From Aquanectria penicillioides (lineage: Eukaryota > Ascomycota > Sordariomycetes > Hypocreales > Nectriaceae), in the NCBI GenBank assembly GCA_003415625.1, contig PYIU01000002.1:3844001-3908000 (forward strand): a stretch of 64,000 nt of DNA, written 5' to 3'. Every line of letters begins with the position of its first letter. The stretch's first letter is position 1. The notes below the pieces were generated by a model. It saw only the letters and a program-made list of their open reading frames with translations. It did no database searches and was not told the origin of the DNA. Shown here in pieces: positions 10,594-22,680 of this stretch. The position numbers and the translations under genes were made by a program.

Positions 10594-13500
10594 TCTACCA
10601 AAAAGGAGATATATAAGTTGATGATCGATTAAAGTAGCAAACGACCTTTTCTTTTGGGCTCTCTCTTTTTCTTGTAGCAAATGGAGAATAGCAAGAGTTT
10701 GTTGTGGGGAATGAGCAGGATGATGCCAACTACTGGAGGATACCTGATATTCATGCTTGCACGCGGAGACCACTGTTCTTTCCTCAACTTAAACCTGAGG
10801 CTGGTAGTTGGCAGTTGACAGTTGGTAGTTAACACGAAATGGTTAGGAAGGAACAAGGTGCTCATATGCTGCTACCCTTTACAATGTAGAAAACCCTCCT
10901 TCGCTTGCAGACTTTCGCAATTCGGCTTGGTCATGCTCGAGGTATAGAAAGAATCCCCATTCGAACCTGGTGATATTTATACGAACTCGTGCTCAACCGT
11001 CAACTCGACGGCTCTTTCATCACAAGTAGTCGGCCGATTTTATGGTGTCGGGCTCTCAGATCCGGTTTACGCGACGAATCACAGCCCTTGCGCACCTGAA
11101 ATGTGCACGATAGGCAGATGCCCCAGACGGCCTCCACCTGCATGAATAAGACAACGCTGACACGGCATGCCAGCATGACACAGACTGTGAACGGCCTGGT
11201 CGTAAGACCGACCAGGAGCCCAAGTTCCTGAAGGAACCGCCAGGGCGGGCGGGCCTGGCGACCCTTTGGCAGAACCGAGCCTGAGGGGCCGTTGTATGGG
11301 CCAGAACGGCGGGATCAACCAGGAACGGCGGTGGTCAGGGTAACATCGCAGCACAGCTTTATCTAACCTGTCGCTGCAGACCTTGTCTTGGCATGGCAAG
11401 CGGGCATGCCTGTATGCCATTGAGGCCAAATTCCACGTTGTGCAACCGACCATCTGCGATGCTATGCGATGATGCAGAGGCGCAGGCCCTCCCTTAGCCG
11501 TGACGCGTAGCCAACTTCGACGACTGTGCCGCTCACGGCTTGGCACAGCATGTTTCATATCTCGTACCCGGCGGGACCGAAGACCACGCCTTGTGTGTAT
11601 CCCCCGCTCCTTGCAACTCCCCAATGCCAAGTTAGGACCCTGGCGAGCCTGATGGCACGAGAAACTCGGCTGCGATGAACTACGTTCCAAATGAGGGGTC
11701 TGACAGGCTTCCAGAACTTTACCAGTACCGTGATCAATAGCAGTTTGGTTGATATACTGTACATGTCGGCATCCTTGGCCATTTTGCCACCGATCCCCGC
11801 CGTCCCCGCACAGCCTCAGCATGTCGCGAACAAACGGAACGCACGCTCGCAGTCACATATGTACTTTGTTAAAGATGCCCCCATGCTGCAACTTGGACTT
11901 GGACTTGGACTTCCGCCCCTGAACTACGGTACGGACTCCACCGGCGAAGAGGGGCACACATCGTATCTGGAGAGGGGTTGCCTGTCTCAGACAGGCATTG
12001 TGAGAGAAGTGCTGGGGGGATCAGCGACAAGACAGCACCCTGACATGCACGCTGTCGGTTGGGCAGCTGGTCTTGATGCGTCGCCTGGCGAGACTTGACC
12101 ATTCTCCTGGGGATGATGGATATGGAAATCCATAGCGCTGTAGGCTCTAGCATGCACCGTGAGATCTGACCAAGGACCAAGCACCAAGGATCCGTGCAGT
12201 CCATCCGAGGCGTGGTATGGAATAAGCATCAGGTTGTGGATCTCGGGATGGGGGCTGGGCAGTTCAAGCACAATGTCATATCAGAGGTATCCCTCGGCTG
12301 CCTATCCTTGTCGGACGTTGACTGACCTCGCATCAGCAGCTCAAGCACAAGCCCAAAACCCAGAAAGGACAGACCCCAGTGCCAGCGCCAACGCCGGTGC
12401 CAGCGGTAGGTGGTTAAAATGCTCCTCCCTTCCGTTAAGCTATCCAAACCGCACAGGAGCAGGGGCCAGGAGACCGGGGCATGTGGATTGAGGGGCTTCT
12501 CTTGGCGGCGAATGGTAGCACACCAGTATGATGAGAACAGGGAACCTCTTCGGGGAGATGTGCTTGGTCTAGGGGCAGGGTGCCATTTGAGTTAAGCCGT
12601 CGTGCTTGGCTTCCTGTGGGGAGGCTGCGTGGGCGGTCGTCATCACCGACCCGCATGAGCGTCCTCTCATCCCCTTGGGGCAGAAGCCCCATTGTCGCGG
12701 CCAAGTTGGTGGGCACCAAGCAATGGGCAATGGGTAATGGGCCACCGAGCAATGCGTTCCCCTGCGCTTGCTTCTCCCGTCTGAAGCTTGTTTGGAGACG
12801 CGCCCCTGCCACCGCCCACATGGGGGCTTCGAAACAACCTATGGGCCCCCGGCCTGTCGCCAGTCGGTGACCGTCCTTCTGGCACTGCCTCCACGGATGA
12901 GCCCACCAGCGGATCGACGGGAGGAGACTTGCGCCTGGGCTATATAAGATGGCGGAAATGAAGCAACGCGGTCCCTTGAGCTGCTTGACATCAGCCTCGT
13001 CCACTAGCTGGATCAAGATCAAACAAACACCTGATTAGCGAAATATCTCGCATCGACCAGAGACGCCACTCCAAGTCGACAAGACACCCCTGGCTGGCAT
13101 CGTCATCCAACACCAGCACCAGTACCCATCCGGACTACAACATACCTACCTACGTACCCGTCCCTACAAAAGGTACTTTACCAGCCTGTAGCCTGGATAC
13201 ATAACCTCTTCGGCCACATCTCCACGCCAGCTGGTCCGCTCGTCTTCATCTTCGTCGTCCTTGGTGTCGCTCCCCTTTCCATCCCGCCCGCCTTTCGACT
13301 CCCAAGCTCCACCGTATTCTCCTTCGCGCCTCGTAATTCTACGCATCCCCCGCGCTCCCAGTTCGTTCTCCCGATAATTAGCGCACGAGTCTAGTTATTG
13401 AAAGCTGATCAGGGGCGAGTTCAAGAACGTTTTTCGCGCGAGAATTCGCAACCACTCGTCTCTATCGAAAAAACGAAAGGTTCGTCTTTTCATTTCTCCT

Positions 13501-13777
13501 CATTCTCATTCACATGCAATACCCCGCGATGGTCCCACGCATCAGAGCGACCCGAAATCTTGCGCCGTGTCATGATGGGGTCCCGCGAGGAGAGTGATGA
13601 TACGAAAGCCGTCGCTCTTGTTCTCCCTGCAACGTCAAGCTTGCGGCCATCTTTTCCTTCGTTGCGCTTCTCTTGACCATCCCTCCCCGACCCTAGCAAA
13701 AGAAACCGCTACCCCGCAGACCGTTGCGCCCCTCGAGGAACAAAAGCTGAATAAACTCAGAACACGACTCTTTCACG
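10594..13777. other. 3.2-kb gene-free divergent region
   Basis: Lies between the divergent starts of the 725-residue protein and the RRM protein. Open frames on both strands have no domain-like content. A TATA-like CTATATAAG sits at about 12940-12948. From about 13140 the sequence is CT-rich, compatible with the promoter and a long 5' leader of the RRM gene (inference). Confidence 0.5.
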
Positions 13778-14606
13778 ATGTCGAAGCTTTTTATTGGGTA
13801 TGCATCGCCGATGAAAGCTTTAGAGCCCACGGGCGTCGCTGACATGCCCCAGTGGCCTAGCATGGCACACCGAGGAGACGACTTTGCGCCAGAAGTTTGA
13901 GGAATTCGGTCCTGTGGAGGAAGCCGTATGTGCCACCGTTCTTTATCTATCTCCTACCGAGGGTTGTTCTTGGCTTCTTCGCCGTTCGCCTGACTCTTAT
14001 ACCCACGGCGCTTCGAATCTGCTTCTAACTTTGAGCTCGTGAAGGTGGTTGTGAAGGATCGCGACACGGGTCGCAGCCGCGGATTCGGGTTTGTTCGATA
14101 CACTCAGGAGGGAGACGCCCAGAAGGCGATTGCTACCATGAACAACGTCGAGTACGAGCCTGCCCATGCGCCTCTTTGCCCAGGTTTGCTTTTGACTTGA
14201 GATTTGAGCGGCACCTAATCGCATATAGGTTCGACGGTCGAACGATTCGCGTTGATAAGGCATCAGACAATGGGCCCCGAGGCGGATTCGGCCGAGGAGG
14301 CGGTTTCGGAAGAGGATTCAACATGCCAATGCAGCAGCAGTATGGCGCGATGCCATCTGCTCCTGGCTACCCAGTCCCAGCCCCTAACATGTATGCCCCG
14401 ATGCAATACGGCCGCGGCTACCCTCCGCCCCAGCCTGGCTATGGAGTTCCTCCTCCCCAGGGTAAGCATTTTGTCAAAGAAAATTATTGATTGAAGCGCG
14501 CTCATCTGTTGCAGGATACGGAGCCCCTCCCTACGGATACCCGGACCCATCCCAGCAACCCCCCGTACCCCCACAGCAGCCTCCCCAGGGAGGTAGAGGC
14601 TACTAG
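13778..14606 (+). CDS. Glycine-rich RNA-binding protein with one RRM
   Basis: Five exons: 13778-13797, 13853-13925, 14045-14151, 14229-14461 and 14515-14606; introns of 55, 119, 77 and 53 nt; 174 residues. The first exon is only 20 nt. The RRM is complete: RNP2 is LFIGGL (residues about 4-9) and RNP1 is RGFGFVRY, followed by FDGRTIRVDKA. After about residue 80 the tail is Gly/Arg/Tyr/Pro-rich (GGFGRGGGFGRGF, then PPPQ- and YG-rich repeats) and ends in GGRGY. This is the layout of small glycine-rich RRM proteins (CIRBP/RBM3 and plant GRP types), which bind mRNA and act in RNA stability, splicing or stress responses. Which role applies here is not shown by the sequence. The second intron acceptor was chosen (GTGAAG, 16 nt after CTAAC) because it gives VVVKDRD in register. 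Confidence 0.92.
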
Positions 14607-15334
14607 TCGTTCACTCGCAGTTTATAGATGGCGCGCGCCATCGCTGAGTGGGGGATGTCGGGGGAAGGGGACGGTGAGAAGGGGAGCCGCTGAGGATCGA
14701 AGACTTCGACGAATTTCCGCACCTCGATTTGCGAATCCTTTGTATGACTGGAAGATCAGGCATCGGTGAGCATGCTTGATGCAAGATTATACCCGGGTAC
14801 TACAGTTGAAATCTGGCGAGGGCAGCCAGACCTTTTTGACGACATTTTGTTGATGCTATCACGAAGGGAACACGGCCGAGTCTGACTTCTTTGCTTGTTT
14901 TACTGAATCCTTTGGGTGTGAACCATGACCTCCTTTTCCCTTACTTTTCGTGGATTATATTCTTTTTGTTTCTTCTTCTTGCTTCTTTGTTTCATCTTTA
15001 TCTATTGGTCTATTATTCCTCTCACTCGTTATTACAGCAGTTGTAGTAGGTTTTTTTGGCCGGTGCCCTAGAGCTTGTGAGGTCGGGGTGGCAATTGGTC
15101 TATGATGTCTGTCGAAGAGCAGAAATAAAACGGCCGGGAAAGATTGATGATTGCGAGGAATCAAGTGAACAGAAGAGCCAAAAGTGTGGTCAACGAACGG
15201 GATGGGGCTTGGACCGGGCCAAGGGTTGGGAGAGCATGCAAGTATTTCATTTTTCGTCATTATCCGTCTCATTTTGCTCATGTGCGTGTGTCTGCTCATG
15301 TATCTGTCCGAGTGCGTGTGTGCGTGTGTGCTTT
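14607..15334. other. Convergent intergenic region
   Basis: 728 bases between the 3' ends of the RRM gene and the ChaC gene. T-rich stretches occur near 14955-15050; no gene seen. Confidence 0.55.
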
Positions 15335-16411
15335 CTATTTTCTTTCATGATGTTCCATTTTCAATACCCTGGGCGTCTTCGGTGCTAGCCTTTGGTTTGA
15401 ATTCATGATCGGCCACGGGGGGTTGGAAACTTTAGCTGAACCTCGGTAGTTGCTCTCGAATTTCCTAACACGACGGGAGAGGTCGCTGATATGAGCGTCG
15501 CCGCTGTCCGGGGCGAGGCCTTCCAGTGCAGTTTCGAGGTTGAGGAGGTAGTCCTTGTTGGGACCACTGGGGCCGTGGCTGTGGAAGATGTGCTCAGCAA
15601 GCTCCTGAGGATCCTGCGGGCCAACAAACTGATCGTTGTCCGGAGTGCCGATATAGACGAGGGTGCGGATGGGGGAGGACCCATCGGCTGGCTGGAAGGG
15701 GGCGTAGTGGATCGAATAGCCGTTGATCTCACGAATGTCGAGATACTCTTTGACTTGATCGACTTTTTCGGGGATGATGCGGTAGGCAACACCCCATACA
15801 CGTTCTGGGGCTGACTCGTGGTGGTCTGTCAGTTGCTCCCAGTACGACCTCTCAATGAGAGTGACGACGCGGCCAGGGGCCTCGGGAGTTCCGCGATGGT
15901 CCTGACTGAAGGTTGAGGAGACAGATCAGTACCGTCATCTCTCAAAACGCATATCGTGCCTCGGTTCTAAGTGAGACCCGGAGGCCGGATCTATTTGTTT
16001 ATTCATACCTGGCCTGTCAAAGCAAGTAAGTTAGCCAACGGACCGAGAAACAGCAGCATCTCATGGAGGGGGGCCAGACCTGCCAGAACCGGCGAACGTA
16101 GCCGGTGACGTATCCCGGGATCCTGGTGTCTGGGTGACGGAGACGTTAGTAATGGCGACTTTTGGGAGGCAATGTCAGGAATCGGCTGAGCATTGTTACC
16201 ATAATGTGGAGGAGGCTTCCAGATGAGGCTTCTATGTGATTACAAGATATAAGGTGAGTGACAAAATTTCGTTTAGTGAGTGAGCTCCGAGTTCGGTTAG
16301 GAAAAGTGTGCTAGCATTGCGGGATGGCGATGAAAGGAAAGAAGCAACAAGGTATGCGTACCCATATCCATACAACCAAAACTCAGCGGGAGACTCGGCG
16401 CCGGCAGTCAT
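15335..16411 (-). CDS. ChaC-type gamma-glutamylcyclotransferase with a 5-nt exon
   Basis: Five exons on the minus strand: 16411-16362, 16231-16200, 16129-16080, 16013-16009 and 15905-15335; introns of 130, 70, 66 and 103 nt; 235 residues. ChaC enzymes cleave glutathione to 5-oxoproline and Cys-Gly in the cytosol. Seen: YGYGSLIWKPPPHYD, GYVRRFWQASQDHRGTP, APGRVVTLI, VWGVAYRI, EYLDIREINGY, and YIGTPDN. The fourth exon is GCCAG only: it supplies Ala and two bases of Ser, so FWQ-AS-QDHRGTP matches the family; without it the frames do not join. A CTAAC branch site precedes it. Start ATG 16411 sits in CCACCATGAC; an in-frame ATG at 16450 would add 13 residues. The C-terminal 25 residues beyond GSAKVSNPPW look unconserved. 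Confidence 0.92.
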
Positions 16412-17370
16412 GGTGGTGGAAGCAGACTTGTTGATCTCTTCCGATCTCATTAATAATGGCTCTTACGGGAGGAGGGGGAGAAGAGAGGAGAACAGAAGAG
16501 TGGAGGGACTAGGTTGAAAGAGTTGTGTTGTAGAAACTGCCACGTCGAGGCTACTTACGAGACTACAATTAAAGGTGAGTTGGGAATAGACAAACTTGCA
16601 ACGAGACAGACAATATTGAAGTTGAATTGAATTGCTGATTGAAAAAAAAAACGATTGATAAGCAACCTCTAAGTTCAAGGCAAAGGCGGTTTTTTTCGGT
16701 GGCAGTGAGTGGTGGATGTCGTCCAGAGGCACTGGCAATGAGGTGCTCGGTACAGGGAGCCAATAGCGACGAGGGAGTTGGGGCCAGCGGTATCAGACGG
16801 GACGAGCACTATCAGACAGCGTATCACAGGGCGTAAGGCAGACAGCCACAGGGGCGCACAGAACACAGGCTAGAGGGCACGCGGTGAGAATAGGACGACC
16901 CAATTGCCTCTCCGCCCCTAAGAGGGAGAGGAGAGACCGACATGACATGACGTGCCGGGTATCGGGGAGGCTTCGCGCGGCATTACGGCAGAGCTAGGAC
17001 CTTGGCTGAGTGAATTGGAGTGGAACCACCAGTGGTGGATGGTCCATATTCAGTGACGTCGAGCGCTGTAAGTTCGTAGGCCAACTTAGCCTCCTCCGTC
17101 TGGCGTGCCCCTTATAGCGGTCCTAAGTAAAGCTGCCCAAGAGTGGGAAGGGGGAGAGAGCGAGAGAGGGACCCCCAGAAGCGCCCAGCGCCGCATATTG
17201 CCTATTACCCTGCATGGAAGAGCGCTGGCCGCAGGTCACTCACAGGAGCTGCAGCGGAGAGGCTGCCTATCATCAGAGGCGGATATCCGCGAGAGGAGGT
17301 GGCAGGATCCATATGCAGCCCCCACCACCATCTGCTGTTGGAATTGGAGTTGTGACTGGGAGTGGCGTGG

Positions 17371-17462
17371 GGGAGAGGCAGAGAGGGAGAGGGAGAGAGG
17401 GAGAGAGGGAGAGAGGGAGAGAGGGAGAGAGGGAGAGAGGGAGAGAGGGAGAGGGAGAGAGC
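17371..17462. repeat. Purine microsatellite, unit GGGAGAGA
   Basis: About 90 bases built from GGGAGA and GGGAGAGA units in tandem, purine-only on the plus strand. Such homopurine mirror repeats can form triplex (H-DNA) structures; that is general knowledge, not shown here. Confidence 0.85.
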
Positions 17463-19031
17463 GGAATTGGGACTGAGATTGGGACTGACTAACTGAATTG
17501 ATTTCCATGTTGGCCTCCAGGGATAAGGTGACACCAACAAGAACAAGAACAACAACGTTGATACAATCATCTCAATCCCCGCTAGAGGGGATGCGAAATG
17601 AAACGAGAATAACTAGGCTGTGTAGCAATGATATACGAATATTGACTCGCTTCTGTCTCTCAACGCCTTCATCTCCGTCCACGAACCGGGGCAGCCACTG
17701 AACCGAAATGAAAACGATACATACTGAGATAGATAGTGCTTGAAAGTGAGGGGCACAAGAAGCACGGTGCCGTGGGGACAACCAACCGGGTGACTCTCGG
17801 ATTCGGGATTGGGAACGCGGCATCCATCAGCCTCGAAGGCCTCTAGTGTCGGAGCCTGTTTAAAGTCTCAATGCAGACAGAGACAGAGACCGACATAGGC
17901 AGATGCGCTCACGCACAAAACAAACACACAGACATGCATATCCGTACATTGATTGACCTGTCTCAAGCCCTTGAACCCTTCAAGCCTCCACAGCTGACCA
18001 CCGCCTCCCCCGTGCCCCAGGCGCTCAGCGTATAGCAGCGCAGGGCTTCTCACAGGGCTGTCTGGGTGCGACGCCGTGTAATACGGGAGCTGAAAGAGCC
18101 GGGCATAGGGCATAACTGGCAGCTACGCACAGAAGCAAAGCAACGGTACGGCACTGCGGTCAACCAGGGAGAGGGGGAAAGAAAGAAACTCAGATCTACG
18201 GACGGATGGGGGCGGCATACGTATGGAGAGCACCACCCCCCCCTGGAGGAGTTACGCGCGCTGGCTGCTCAATCAGCTTGAGATGACTTTGGAGTTACGT
18301 TACCTACTCAAACCGACCATGGTGAGCCAAGAGCCAAGCCGGACCAAGCCCAGGTCTGCCAAGCCAACCAGGAGCGGCCTGCCCGCCTCAGCCTGATGAA
18401 AGATGGGGAGCCAGAGCGAGAGCCCAACGGCGTAATGAGCACCAGGGAAAGGTAGGGAGGGTATCCATAGGTATGTTATGGTACATGAATGGCAGGGAGG
18501 GCCCAAGTCGGAGATCCGAATCGACGCTGCTTTTCACGAGAGAGCGCGTCACGCTTCCTCGTATCTGCCTGCTGTGCTTCGTTCTCGCATCCATCACTGT
18601 CGAGTACCAAGGCAAGGTGGAGGCAAAGCGCGGCGTTACGCACGGCTCTCTCTGTCTCTGTCTGTCTGTCTCTCTCTCTCCCTCTCCTTCGGGAAGATAT
18701 CTTAATAGCGGCGAGGACCCTAGACCAAACCCACCAAACTCGCCAAACCCACCCGCCATGCGCCACAAATGCCACACCACATCCTTGGGAACACTGCCCA
18801 GCCCACTGACGCCCCGGCGCCCCATCCACCGACACTGCCCCGCGCAATTCCCTCTCCCCTCCCGGCGCCTCCTGCACCTCATTCGTAAATCAAGGTACGA
18901 CGTCCAGAGGCGCGAAAGTACAATAGGCCGCCTGTAGCTGTCTCTCTGACTCGGGCTTTGCCGCCGCCCATCACTGCACTGTAATACTCGTCCTGCAGCA
19001 GCGCCCCTGGGTACTGGTCTTTTCCCTTTGG

Positions 19032-19064
19032 CCTTGCCTTGCCTTGCCTTGCCTTGCCTTGCCT
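19032..19064. repeat. GCCTT tandem repeat
   Basis: At least five perfect GCCTT units just upstream of the EF-hand gene, followed by a looser CCTTGA-type continuation. Confidence 0.75.
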
Positions 19065-19350
19065 CCTTTGACCTTGACCTTGCTTGACCTTGGGCTTTGG
19101 CCTGGTGCGTTTCTGGCTCCATTGCCCATCCCTCTGCCTGCGAACCAAAGACGGACGCACCTCAGCTTCCAGAAGCGCTCAAAAAATCACTTTCGCCCAC
19201 CCCCATCTCGCTCCCTCACCCTCTTCCTCTTCCTTATCCTTACTCCTCTTCTTAACTCTTGGCCCTTGACCCTCCACCTTCCCTTTCGACCCTCATCGCT
19301 CTTCCTGTTGCTGCGCCAAGGCAAAGGGTCCCCGAGTTTCCACATTCATC

Positions 19351-20638
19351 ATGGCGTACAACCGTCCCAACGACGAAGATGCTCTGCCCAGGTAACTTTT
19401 TTTTTTGTGTTGTGCCCCTCTCTCCCCTCTCCCCCCTCCATCGCTGCCACCCCGCGCGTCGCAACACCGGCTTTGCGCCCGTGCCCTCGTGCCTGGTGTT
19501 GCGGCTCTGCGACATATGCGTCACCAACTTTTGCAAACCAAACAGCCGTGCTAACTCGCGTGCCCTTGACAGATTCGCCGAGCCCGAGGTATGCCGCTCC
19601 ATCTCTCCCCGTTATAACTCGCACAGGAGAAAGCCCAGACGTTGACCCGTAACTCGTTGCGCGAACAGAAACCAGGCCAGGCCAACAACAACAACAACCA
19701 ACCTCCGCCGCAACAGCGGCCTCCCCCTCAGCAGCAGTTTCACCAGCAACCATACCAGCAGCCCTACCAGCAGCAGCAGCCCCGATATGACAAGCCATCT
19801 CCTATCCACCGTGATTCTCGTTCCTCCTCCGTGGGCCAACAAAGCTATGGTTTTGGCCATATGTCACCGCCTCCAAACCCCACCGGTGGTCGACCCCCAG
19901 CGCATCACAACCGTCCCGCTGCAAACTCCCGCCCACCTCCCTCCCCCGCTCCGGACGGCTCTGGCAACGATGCCTCGCTCTTGCCTCTCTTCAGAGCTGT
20001 AGATAGGGATGGTAAGTGACAAAACCTCCCTGGCAAGATGCGGTCCTTTTTTCGCCGCTGTTGCTCTTGCTCCTCCTCCTCCTCCTCCTCCTCTCCGCTC
20101 TCTATAAGTGGGGGGGTGAGACTTATCGCCGTTCGACGAAGCACAGCCCCCGTTAACTCGTATCTCACTTGCAGGAACTGGTCACCTTTCAGAGCGCGAG
20201 CTCTCTGCCGCCCTCGTCAATGGCGACTGGACCGCTTTTGACCCTCACACTGTCCGCATGATGATCCGCATGTTCGACGCCGACCGCAGTGGCACCATTG
20301 GCTTCGAGGAGTTCTGCGGCTTGTGGTCTTTCCTCGCCTCTTGGCGCACTCTCTTCGACCGCTTCGACGTTGACCGTAGCGGCAACATCTCTCTCTCCGA
20401 GTTCAGCAACGCCCTCGTCGCCTTCCGCTACCGTCTCAGCCCCCAGTTCGTTGAGCTCCTCTTCCACACCTACGATAAGCGCAATGAGGGCGTCATGAGC
20501 TTTGACCTCTTCGTCCAGAGCTGTATTTCTCTCAAGCGCATGACGGACGTCTTCAAGAAGTACGACGACGACCGCGACGGCTACATCACCCTCAGCTTCG
20601 AAGATTTCTTGACTGAGATTCTTAAGCAGCTGAAGTAA
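19351..20638 (+). CDS. PEF1: Penta-EF-hand protein (peflin/ALG-2 type)
   Basis: Exons 19351-19391, 19573-19588 (16 nt), 19627-20011 and 20175-20638; introns of 181, 38 and 163 nt; 301 residues. The N-terminal 125 residues are Pro/Gln-rich (PPPQQRPPPQQQFHQQ and similar), and the C-terminal half is a calcium-binding EF-hand module: loops begin at DRDGTGHLSERE, DADRSGTIGFEE, DVDRSGNISLSE and DDDRDGYITLS, with a degenerate one (KRNEGVMSFD). This is the peflin/ALG-2/yeast Pef1p layout: Ca2+-dependent adaptors in ER export, polar growth and wall stress. The 38-nt second intron is unusually short and lacks a good branch site; alternatively those bases are coding and one base is missing. Both versions give the same frame downstream. 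Confidence 0.9.
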
Positions 20639-21430
20639 GCAAAACAAAGTCCATAAAAAAGAGGAACACACACAGAGGGAGAGAGAGAGAGAAGTGGAGA
20701 ATTCAACTGGGTTATGCCACGAAATGAATGCTAGAACAACATGATATCTTAAACAGAGGATGTTTTTAGCCAACCAAGACGGGGTTGTTTTGTTATTTTT
20801 GCCGTCATCACGTCAAATGTCATGGGAAAGGCCTGCATGTTTCATTGGGCGAGGGCTCGAGCGGGGGAAACCTAGTTAGGTTGCATAGCATACGGCGGTT
20901 GTTGAAGCGAGAGGAATGCGGTTGGAAATAGGATGAGATGGAAGGACTGATTGAATCGTCGGATCGATTGATGGATGATACCCTAGGTTGAGGCGCCAGG
21001 CCCTGACTTAGACGCGAAGAGAGGCCTTGCTTCAACACTCACACTCACACTCACACTCACACCCAAACAAAGCATTACATAAATAAAGCAGTGTTTTACT
21101 TACCTGCTTCCTCCCACGCTCGTTCGGGTTGTGCATTATCTCCTTCACACGATCCTATTATTTCCATGCATAACCATATGTGGACTATTAGTGATTATTA
21201 ATAAGTACTTGTTTCGCCCCCGTGTAACCTACACCTCCTTTGACTAACTACATACATCTATACATACACATCCCCTTTGTAGCTGGTATTTGCAGCGTTC
21301 GCAAAGAGGACAAAAACAAAGGAAAGTATTGCTTGATAATCATGTGTAATATGAAGAACACCAGGCAGTGGCTATGCTCCCATTCAAGTAATGATATTAA
21401 TGTCCACGGCTGCAAGAGTTCTAGGCAACG
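20639..21430. other. Convergent intergenic region
   Basis: 3' flanks of the EF-hand gene and the metallo-beta-lactamase-fold gene. A CACACT repeat lies near 21037-21062; no gene seen. Confidence 0.55.
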
Positions 21431-22680
21431 TTAGAACGCCATGGATGCCACGCGACGTCGGGTCGGGGCCTCGATGTGATCCCAGATGCCTTCGTTGGTC
21501 AGGGTGACCTCCTCGCCTGCTCTGAGAGCCATGAGCTCAGTTTGAGGAGCGTTCTTCTTCTTGCTGTGCCAAGTGCTCCCGTCAGGCTCCCGCCGCACCT
21601 CGGGTTGGCAGTATCGACGCTTGCGAGCCATTCTGGCTCCCCACCTGCGATTGGGCGTGTTCCGGTCAGCATCATGCGTGCTGAGCCACATCTTGGCCCC
21701 GAGCGTGGTGGCGATCTGCTGACCGTCCGGCGCCCCCGAGTTGCGGGAGGCGGGGAGCCACCATGGTGTAGTGGTGGCATCGAAGCAGTGGAGGAGCGCC
21801 GTCAGGGGCAGAGCAGCCTCGGTGATGAGATGGGTCGTGGTGTAGAGCTCGAGGGCGGGATAGGTGATGCCATGGGGTGAAAAGATGACAGAGATGGAAC
21901 GATCACGGGCTTGTGGCGGAATGGAACGTATCGAACGAACGGAATAAGGCCGATGGAGCTGGGGAGACTCTGGGGAGTCGGAGGAATCAATGGATGCATG
22001 CTCATGGCTTTGAAGCTGGTTGCTCCGGGGGACGGAAGCGGCGAAGGCAGCTTGAAGTTGAAGAGCGGATTCTTGGGAGTCACCGGCGGGGTCAGACTGG
22101 GGCGACTGAAGGACATTGGGCGAGAAGGCGGCGGTCGGTATGTGATGCCAATGGCCGAGTGGCATCGCCAGCAGTCCTTCTTCTGGACAATGAAACAAAT
22201 TGTGACCTCTCCAGGGTCGCCCCCAATCGTGTCTGCTGGTATAGGTATCCGGACTGTCGTATCCTTTTTGGCAACACGGGGATCGTCCCATTTCTCAAGT
22301 GTCGTAACTTTTCCCTTCTCAAAGTACTTCCAGCTGCGAATCATCCTTGCTGCCGATGGCTCAGCTAAAATTTGTGTCTTTGTGTGGGATCGTGGTAGTT
22401 GTTTGAGAGTTGCCTTGTTGCAGTGGTCGCTTTTGTTCCGGCTGATGATGATGAGATCCGGTTCGGGGATTTCTTGAAGTGTCTTGATGCGTCTTGGCTC
22501 TCTTTCGATATCATGATAACTTCTTGAATAGACTCCTCGGTGCTCTTCTTTTGGTACTGGGCCTGGGATCCATGGATCTAAGAGAATTCGATAGGGCTGC
22601 TGGCTTGGCATCGGGACGATAGGCTCGAAAGTCAGCAGGAATGTGGCATCGCCATTTAGTTGAGTGACGGTCAACGACAT
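21431..22680 (-). CDS. Metallo-beta-lactamase-fold protein, apparent one-base frameshift
   Basis: Starts at MSLTVTQLNGDATFLLTFEP on the minus strand. Seen features: a hydrolase-like opening (RILLDPWIPGP), PDLIIISRNKSDHCNKATL in the position of the metal motif, TKTQILAEPSAARMIRSWK, then VTICFIVQKKDCWRCHSAIGITYRPP. A Pro/Ser-rich linker follows, in which the frame must slip by one base between about 22010 and 21950; downstream it reads SVRSIRSIPPQARDRS, SVIFSPHGITYPALELY, TEAALPLTALLHCFD and KMWLSTHDADR. One missing C gives 416 residues. A GT-AG intron (donor GTGACT in the linker, acceptor CTCCCCAG) would also restore frame but removes coding-looking sequence. The family is the UlaG-like fungal group of metallo-beta-lactamase-fold proteins; the substrate is unknown. 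The usual HxHxDH motif is degenerate, so catalysis is doubtful. Confidence 0.8.

Larger units (their letters stand above)
16412..19350. other. 2.9-kb gene-free divergent region
   Basis: Between divergent ChaC and EF-hand genes. It holds a purine repeat (17371-17462), several CT- and GA-rich tracts and a GCCTT repeat (about 19032-19064). No supported gene; the last 200 bases are pyrimidine-rich and probably form the EF-hand gene's leader. Confidence 0.5.

Noticed and set aside
11079..11822. 247-codon minus-strand frame
   Set aside because: Composition is non-coding, with no domain and no splice partners; competing frames are equally long.
12435..13022. 195-codon minus-strand frame
   Set aside because: Lies in the promoter region of the RRM gene; amino-acid content is that of GC-rich non-coding DNA.
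18388..19122. 244-codon minus-strand frame
   Set aside because: Made of translated microsatellites and promoter sequence; no domain.
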